This document shows, piece after piece, positions 59,519 through 64,000 of a DNA stretch of 64,000 bases (the first letter of the stretch is position 1; every line of letters starts with the position of its first letter). Source of the stretch: an uncultured Oscillospiraceae bacterium (GTDB lineage: Bacteria; Bacillota; Clostridia; Oscillospirales; Oscillospiraceae). Below the pieces are notes generated by a model that saw only the letters and a program-made list of their open reading frames with translations, had not been told where the DNA came from and searched no databases. The stretch lies in contig CAKTMC010000003.1 in the NCBI GenBank assembly GCA_934573735.1, forward strand, positions 1 through 64,000, given 5' to 3'. The position numbers were made by a program, and so were the translations under genes.

Positions 59519-60456
59519 TGCAGATGTATTTTAATAAAAAAGAGCGGCGCTTTGTAAGCGTTGCGGGTACGGAGCTTGCCTATCCCGAAACCGTGATATA
59601 CGGAGCCTGCCCGGGGCAGCGAGTCGTCGTCTCCGCCGGGGTACACAGCCGCGAATATGTCGGCATCGAGGCTCTTCGCCGCCTTGCCGAGGGTCTTTGC
59701 CCGGAGAATATCCGGGGTGAGCTGCATCTTATACACGCGATAAATTATTCTGGGCTTATCGAGCGCAGCAGCGACATTATACCCGCCGACGGAAAAAATC
59801 TGAACCGCGAATTCCCGGGAGATATCGACGGAAGCCCGACTCAGCGCCTTGCGGCTCATCTTGAGGAGCGTGTCATTCGCGGCACTGACTGCATAATTGA
59901 CCTTCATTCGGGCGGCGGCTGTGAGTATCTTGTGCCGCATGTGTATTTTCAGAGCCATGCCGCGCCGGAGGTCTGCGCACGCTCCGAGGCGCTTGCCCGC
60001 CGGGTCGGGGTCGAGTATATCGTCCGCTCCCGCACCACAAACGGCTTTTACGGCTACGCGGGGCTGTGCGGCGTTCCGGCTATTATTATCGAGCGCGGTC
60101 AGTGCGGACTCTGGACTGAGGATGAGGTTTGCCGTGACGTGGAGGACGTCGAGAACCTTCTCCGCTTTTGCGGTGTGCTCTCGGACGGAAAGACAAGCCG
60201 CGAGACGAGCCCACGCCTGATAGAGCGCTTTTTCCATGAGACTGCGCCGCAAAGCGGCTGCTGGTATCCGGCGTATAGGGTCGGAGAGCGCTTTCGGCAT
60301 GGGGATAAATTAGGTGAAATACGGGATATATTCGGCGAGGCTTTATATGAGTGCCGCGCGGAATGTGATGGCGTAGTCTTGTATCAGGCGGCAGCACTCG
60401 GCATCGAGAGCGGTACGCCGATGATTGCATACGGGGAGATTGACGGCAATGCGTGA
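59518..60456 (+). CDS. AspA/AstE-family (M14-like) deacylase
   Basis: This 312-residue zinc enzyme belongs to the succinylglutamate desuccinylase/aspartoacylase group of the M14 fold. The zinc ligands are His43 and Glu46 in GVHSREYVG and His130 in DLHSGG; NLNREFPG (94-101) holds the substrate-binding Asn-Arg pair, and Glu192 in IIIERGQCG fits the catalytic glutamate. The last 70 residues form the small beta-domain of the family (GDKLGEIRDIFGE). Members hydrolyse N-acyl amino acids or related amides. Directly after an importer, it probably cleaves the imported compound. Confidence 0.87.
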   Translation: MQMYFNKKERRFVSVAGTELAYPETVIYGACPGQRVVVSAGVHSREYVGIEALRRLAEGLCPENIRGELHLIHAINYSGLIERSSDIIPADGKNLNREFPGDIDGSPTQRLAAHLEERVIRGTDCIIDLHSGGGCEYLVPHVYFQSHAAPEVCARSEALARRVGVEYIVRSRTTNGFYGYAGLCGVPAIIIERGQCGLWTEDEVCRDVEDVENLLRFCGVLSDGKTSRETSPRLIERFFHETAPQSGCWYPAYRVGERFRHGDKLGEIRDIFGEALYECRAECDGVVLYQAAALGIESGTPMIAYGEIDGNA

Positions 60457-61189
60457 GATGGAAATGCGCGTCAGAAGCTACTGGACGGCGCGCGCACACG
60501 ATTTCGGTATAGTGCGGAGAAATGAGCTGAAGGACAGGAACATAGGCAAGCGCTGGCTGCATGAGATGGGAAGATACCTCCCGGACGGGAAGCGGCTTGA
60601 TATACTGGACGTCGGCACGGGGACGGGATACTTTGCGATTTTGCTCTCGGCTGCGGGGCATCGCGTAACAGGTATCGACCTTACCCCGGCGATGCTTGCC
60701 GAGGCCGAGTCCACGGCGCGTACACTCGGCAGCAGCGCGCGATTTATGCTCATGGACGCGATGAACATGAGCTTTCCCGACGCCTCCTTTGACGCTGTCG
60801 TCACGCGAAATCTCACATGGACGCTGCCCGACACCGAGCTTGCCTACCGCGAGTGGCGGCGTGTGCTGCGCCCCGGCGGTGTGCTGCTCAATTTTGACGC
60901 AAATTACGGCGACAACGTTCGCCATAACAGGCAGCGCGACTCGTATATTGAGCCGACCGAGGTCTACGGTCACTGCGGCGTCACGCCGGAGCTTGAGCGG
61001 GAGAACGCCGAGATTACGCTCTCCATGCCCATAAGCCGAAAGCAGCGCCCCGAGTGGGACAGGGAGCTGCTGCTGCGCTGCGGCTTTGCCGCCTGCGAGT
61101 ATGACCGAGAGGCCGGCAGACGTGTCCTCCGCGAGCATGACCTCGAGGATGCCCCGATGTTCATCCTCGCGGCTCGGGTGGGGGAGTGA
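60449..61189 (+). CDS. Class I SAM-dependent methyltransferase, paralogue 2
   Basis: This 246-residue methyltransferase has LDVGTGTGYFAILL (about residues 53-66), TGIDLTPAMLAEA and the same blocks as the enzyme at 53428: VTRNLTWTLP and EWRRVLRPGGVLLNFDAN. The ATG at 60449 overlaps the deacylase end and follows GGGGAG. It differs from its paralogue in the substrate-lid region after FDAN (YGDNVRHN against WYAYLFDD), so the two likely act on different substrates or sites. It closes the operon; a terminator active mainly on the opposite strand follows at 61254. Confidence 0.9.
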   Translation: MREMEMRVRSYWTARAHDFGIVRRNELKDRNIGKRWLHEMGRYLPDGKRLDILDVGTGTGYFAILLSAAGHRVTGIDLTPAMLAEAESTARTLGSSARFMLMDAMNMSFPDASFDAVVTRNLTWTLPDTELAYREWRRVLRPGGVLLNFDANYGDNVRHNRQRDSYIEPTEVYGHCGVTPELERENAEITLSMPISRKQRPEWDRELLLRCGFAACEYDREAGRRVLREHDLEDAPMFILAARVGE

Positions 61190-61253
61190 TGAGGGCGGAC
61201 TATAGTACCCGCGTCCACCCATCAAAGGGAAACATCCACCCTACACAAAAAAA

Positions 61254-61285
61254 TGACCGGCCTCCCGTTTTCGGGAAGCCGGTCA
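61254..61285. terminator. Terminator between convergent methyltransferase and lipid kinase genes
   Basis: TGACCGGCCTCCCG (61254-61267) pairs with CGGGAAGCCGGTCA (61272-61285) with one mismatch. The A run at 61247-61253 forms the T run for the leftward transcript. Confidence 0.8.
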
Positions 61286-61313
61286 ATATTATATAGTATT
61301 AAATATTAAAATC

Positions 61314-62249
61314 TCACGCCATTGCGGTCTCGCGGCTCTCGTCGAAGAAGTGCATACCGGCCGGGACGATGAGCCTTGCCGCCTTGGGAATTATCCGAAG
61401 CTCGGCCTTTTTCGTGAATATCGCCTCGCCGTCGAGGTTGACAACATTGTCCTCGTCAAACTCTATCGTGATTTTATCAGTGCGCAGATGCGTGACATAT
61501 TTTTTCATCTCGGCGGCGTGCCCCTTGGCGTACTTGCCGATAAGCACTGCAAATGTCAGAAGACTTACCTTCTTGACCACAAAAACGTCCATTATCCCGT
61601 CATCGGGCATGGCGGTGAGGCTCGGATTGAAGCCGCCGCCGTAGAAGCGCCCATTGCAGGCGCAGACCAGAGAATGCTTTGCATCGGCTGCAAAGCCGTC
61701 CGCCGTGATGCGCATATGGCGCGATATACCGCGGAACATCTCGACTATCGCCGAGACGACATAGCCCGCAGCGCCTCCGATAAGCGGGAGCTTACTGTAC
61801 TTATGTACGCTGGTGCCGATGCGCGCGTCTATGCCTACGGAACAGATGTTTGCGCAGTAGCGCCCGTTGCAGTGGATGATGTCGATGGGATGCTCATAGC
61901 CGTCGAGCAGCGCCTCAAGATTTCTGTACATATCCTTCTCGTCGCCGAACATACGGCAAAAATCGTTGCCCGTACCCGTGGGGAAGGGGGCAACTGCCAC
62001 ATTGTCCAGTCCGACCGCACCGCTGATGCACTCGTTAAAGGTACCGTCGCCGCCGCAGGCATAGGCACGGATATGCTCGCCCGTCGCGGCCTCGGCCTTT
62101 ATCTTCTCCGTAGCATCCAGCGGGGCGCGGGTGACGTATATCTCATACTCGCCCTCACGATCTGAGAAGGCGCGCTCGACTCTTGCGCGAACATCCTCCG
62201 TGCGGTCACGTCCGCCGGCTGTGGGATTGACGATAAACAAATGCTTCAT
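61314..62249 (-). CDS. Diacylglycerol kinase-family lipid kinase (YegS/DgkB-like)
   Basis: This 311-residue kinase phosphorylates diacylglycerol or a related lipid at the membrane surface. The nucleotide-binding features are IVNPTAGG at the N-terminus and ACGGDGTFNECI; PTGTGNDFCRMFG follows, and the C-terminal beta-sandwich ends in FTKKAELRIIPKA. I chose the ATG at 62249, with GAGG nine bases upstream; an ATG 15 bases earlier is also possible. DgkB-type enzymes recycle diacylglycerol from lipoteichoic acid synthesis. Confidence 0.92.
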   Translation of the reverse strand: MKHLFIVNPTAGGRDRTEDVRARVERAFSDREGEYEIYVTRAPLDATEKIKAEAATGEHIRAYACGGDGTFNECISGAVGLDNVAVAPFPTGTGNDFCRMFGDEKDMYRNLEALLDGYEHPIDIIHCNGRYCANICSVGIDARIGTSVHKYSKLPLIGGAAGYVVSAIVEMFRGISRHMRITADGFAADAKHSLVCACNGRFYGGGFNPSLTAMPDDGIMDVFVVKKVSLLTFAVLIGKYAKGHAAEMKKYVTHLRTDKITIEFDEDNVVNLDGEAIFTKKAELRIIPKAARLIVPAGMHFFDESRETAMA

Positions 62250-62336
62250 TTCTCTGTTCCTCATTCCTGTGTTTTTTCCGAGACAATAATCTCATAGGCT
62301 CTGCCCGCGTCCCTGAGCTTAGCGGACGCGAAGCGA

Positions 62337-63455
62337 TTATTTAAAATACATAAACAAGTCGCATTTAATCATGCCGTTATACAGCTTGCGCTTTTTATCC
62401 GCCTGCTTGCCGAAGCAGCGCTCAAACTCCGTATGCGAGGACAGAAGATATAGCTGCCAATTCTCGCTTGCAAGCCAAGCCCTGCCGAAGCTGCGATAAA
62501 GCTCCTCCGCCTGCTGCTTTTCCATGATGCGCTCACCGTAGGGAGGATTTGTGACTATAACGCCGCGCTCCGTTTTCCTGTCAAAGCGCGTCGCGTCCGC
62601 TACCTCAAAGCGCACAACATCGTCAACCCCGGCGCGTCTCGCGTTTTCACGCGCTATCTCTATCGCCTTGGGGTCGATATCCGAGCCGATTATATGATAG
62701 TCTCCGTTATACTCGCGGCTGACAGCCTCCTCCCGAGCCTGCTGCCATACGGCGCGGTCGAATATGCTCCAGCTCATCGCCGTAAAGTCACGGTGCAGCC
62801 CCGGCGCACGGTTTTTTGCGATGAGCGCCGCCTCGATGGGAATAGTGCCGCTGCCGCAGAAGGGGTCGCAGAACTCGTCCCGCCCGCGATAGCGCGATAG
62901 CTTTACCATAGCCGCCGCCATCGTCTCCTTGAGCGGGGCCGCGTTATGCGCCGGACGGTAGCCGCGCTTATGAAGCCCGTCGCCGGAGGTATCGATGCAG
63001 AGGGAGACAAGGTCCTTCATGATGGAAAACTGCACCTGATACAGTGCGCCCGTCTCGGCAAACCACTCGATGCCGTACACGCGCTTTAGCCTTTCGACTA
63101 TGGCCTTCTTGATTATCTTCTGGCAGTCGGAGACGGAGAAGAGCTTGGAGTTAAGGCTGTAGCCCTTTATGGGGAAGGCGCCGTCACGCGGAATGATATC
63201 CTCCCAAGGGAGAGCCTTCGTGCGCTCAAAAAGCTCGTCAAAGCTCAGCGCCGTAAAGCTTCCGACCTCGAGCAGCACGCGCTCGCCGATGCGGAGATTT
63301 ATGTTGGCGCGGGCAAGCTCCGCCCCGCCGCCGTTAAAATATACTCTGCCGTTCTCGGCGCGGACGCCGGGAATATCCATGCGGCGCAGCTCGTCGCTTA
63401 TCGGTCCCTCAAGTCCGAGCAGACAGGGTACACAAAAATTATAGTTATTCGCCAT
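62337..63455 (-). CDS. THUMP-domain 23S rRNA methyltransferase (RlmL/YpsC-like)
   Basis: This 372-residue enzyme has an N-terminal ferredoxin-like/THUMP region (about 1-155) and a C-terminal Rossmann methyltransferase. The methyltransferase has DPFCGSGTIPIEAALIA (motif I), GSDIDPKAIEIARENA and the amino-methyltransferase motif TNPPYGER. It corresponds to YpsC and to the N-terminal half of RlmKL, which makes N2-methylguanosine in 23S rRNA. It is probably transcribed with the lipid kinase downstream (87-base gap). Confidence 0.93.
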   Translation of the reverse strand: MANNYNFCVPCLLGLEGPISDELRRMDIPGVRAENGRVYFNGGGAELARANINLRIGERVLLEVGSFTALSFDELFERTKALPWEDIIPRDGAFPIKGYSLNSKLFSVSDCQKIIKKAIVERLKRVYGIEWFAETGALYQVQFSIMKDLVSLCIDTSGDGLHKRGYRPAHNAAPLKETMAAAMVKLSRYRGRDEFCDPFCGSGTIPIEAALIAKNRAPGLHRDFTAMSWSIFDRAVWQQAREEAVSREYNGDYHIIGSDIDPKAIEIARENARRAGVDDVVRFEVADATRFDRKTERGVIVTNPPYGERIMEKQQAEELYRSFGRAWLASENWQLYLLSSHTEFERCFGKQADKKRKLYNGMIKCDLFMYFK

Positions 63456-63570
63456 ATTAGTTCTCTTTCATCCCAAAATGGTCAAAATGGTATTGTCTAA
63501 TACTACTACAAAATTTTTAAGTTGTAAACCGTATAGAAGCAGCTTTGTTAAAAAAACATAAAAAATTTTT

Positions 63571-63583
63571 GTGAACAATTCAC
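63571..63583. promoter_or_regulatory. Palindromic possible operator
   Basis: GTGAACAATTCAC is a perfect inverted repeat of five bases around CAA, within the divergent intergenic region. It could be a repressor site; nothing else supports this. Confidence 0.35.
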
Positions 63584-63677
63584 CAATCCGCGTAAAAAGT
63601 CTTGTTTTGCACCTCTTTTGCTGCAAAAAGTGGGGCATGAGCCTAAAAATATTATCTCGTTAGATTTATTTTTGGGA

Positions 63678-63705
63678 TTGACTAAATTTTATCGAATTTT
63701 ACTAT
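63678..63705 (+). promoter_or_regulatory. Putative promoter of the last gene
   Basis: TTGACT (63678-63683), a 16-base spacer and TACTAT (63700-63705) lie 90 bases before the ATG of the partial gene. Confidence 0.55.
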
Positions 63706-63794
63706 TGAAATTTATGCAATTTAGCGTTATATTAGCTATAGTTAACAGTTTGTCCACATTTCAGCGCGGCTATGCCCGCCAGCGGAGGATTTGC

Positions 63795-64000
63795 ATGACA
63801 ACGGCCTTACTTGAAGCTCTGCGAAGCTCATACAGCGCGTATTACGATATATTTGACGGCGACGCCGAGTCGGGGCTTCCGCTTGCGTTCCGCGCATCGT
63901 ATTCCTCCAGAAGCGAAAAGTATTGGCTCAGCAAGAATATCAAGGTCTGGGCAAACGAGACGAACGAGCACGCCTATTTATTCGCGGCGGAAAGCTTTGA
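63795..64000 (+). CDS. Unrecognised protein, N-terminal fragment cut by the window end
   Basis: The frame opens at ATG 63795 behind GGAGG (63784-63788) and is still open after 68 codons at the window end. It reads MTTALLEALRSSYSAYYDIF and continues with LPLAFRASYSSRSEKYWLS, then KVWANETNEHAYLFAAESF. No signal peptide or membrane segment is visible, and I do not recognise a family. It has its own likely promoter. Confidence 0.7.
   Translation, partial: MTTALLEALRSSYSAYYDIFDGDAESGLPLAFRASYSSRSEKYWLSKNIKVWANETNEHAYLFAAESF

Larger units (their letters stand above)
63456..63794. other. AT-rich divergent intergenic region
   Basis: These 339 bases between the rRNA methyltransferase and the last gene are markedly AT-rich. 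They contain a perfect palindrome GTGAA-CAA-TTCAC (63571-63583) and a promoter at 63678-63705, with about 90 bases of leader before the last gene. No ORF of note is present. Confidence 0.6.

Noticed and set aside
1..64000. CRISPR arrays, tRNA or rRNA genes, prophage or conjugation modules
   Set aside because: No regularly spaced repeats, no tRNA-like cloverleaf with a conserved GGTTCGAATC-type arm, and no integrase, relaxase or phage structural genes were seen by eye.

Overview
The window is a chromosomal segment of about 60 percent GC (estimated by eye) from a Gram-positive, spore-forming Clostridia-type bacterium, most likely a gut Oscillospirales/Oscillospiraceae member. The reasons are two small CotF-like spore coat genes, Firmicute-type signalling (KdpD/KdpE-like and LytTR/GHKL pairs), bacterial tyrosine kinases of the Wzz/CapAB type, an Lgt lipoprotein transferase, a sortase-type surface adhesin, strong AGGAGG ribosome binding sites, and families of short palindromic intergenic repeats. 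The assignment is inference. No rRNA, tRNA, CRISPR array or prophage was seen.

Layout. 0-7 kb: a potassium/ion module, with a leftward operon (CNNM/CBS protein, TrkH, TrkA, AI-2E transporter) divergent from a KdpD-like kinase (DUF4118 sensor only) and KdpE-like regulator. 7-13 kb: a YczE-like membrane protein, then a LytTR regulator with a soluble GHKL kinase that precedes two overlapping ABC exporter genes. 13.9-21.7 kb: a plant-polysaccharide utilisation locus (GH43, GH3, GH78, GPH sugar transporter, AraC regulator) in which every gene is broken. 21.8-35.9 kb: a cell-surface polysaccharide region, with a FlaA1/CapD-type dehydratase, a translationally coupled operon (Ig-like exported protein, two fused Wzz-tyrosine kinases, a SipW-like peptidase, an ABC exporter), an LCP glycopolymer ligase and a CnaB-type adhesin. 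Inserted in it at 30.3-32.0 kb is a lower-GC transcription unit encoding an RNase III with two dsRNA-binding domains, a 46-residue acidic microprotein and a run of perfect RNA hairpins.

35.9-42 kb: palindromic repeats, spore coat genes, a polysaccharide deacetylase, a pair of zinc-ribbon membrane proteins sharing an unrecognised module (separated by a mini-IS3 remnant), and a secreted nuclease. 42-46 kb: a leftward housekeeping operon (two M16 peptidase-like proteins, Lgt, a small coiled-coil protein). 46-53 kb: one giant 2340-residue cyclic-glucan-synthase-like enzyme (GT84 plus GH94). 53.4-61.2 kb: a rightward nickel/peptide-type ABC importer operon bracketed by two paralogous methyltransferases and including an AspA/AstE-type deacylase; a MITE sits between the binding-protein and permease genes. 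61.3-63.5 kb: a lipid kinase and a THUMP-type 23S rRNA methyltransferase. The window ends in a partial, unrecognised gene.

The strongest candidate for an undescribed system is the RNase III/microprotein/hairpin unit at 30.3-32.0 kb. Next come the importer-methyltransferase-deacylase operon at 53.4-61.2 kb and a 10-base motif repeated five times inside the giant glucan synthase gene.
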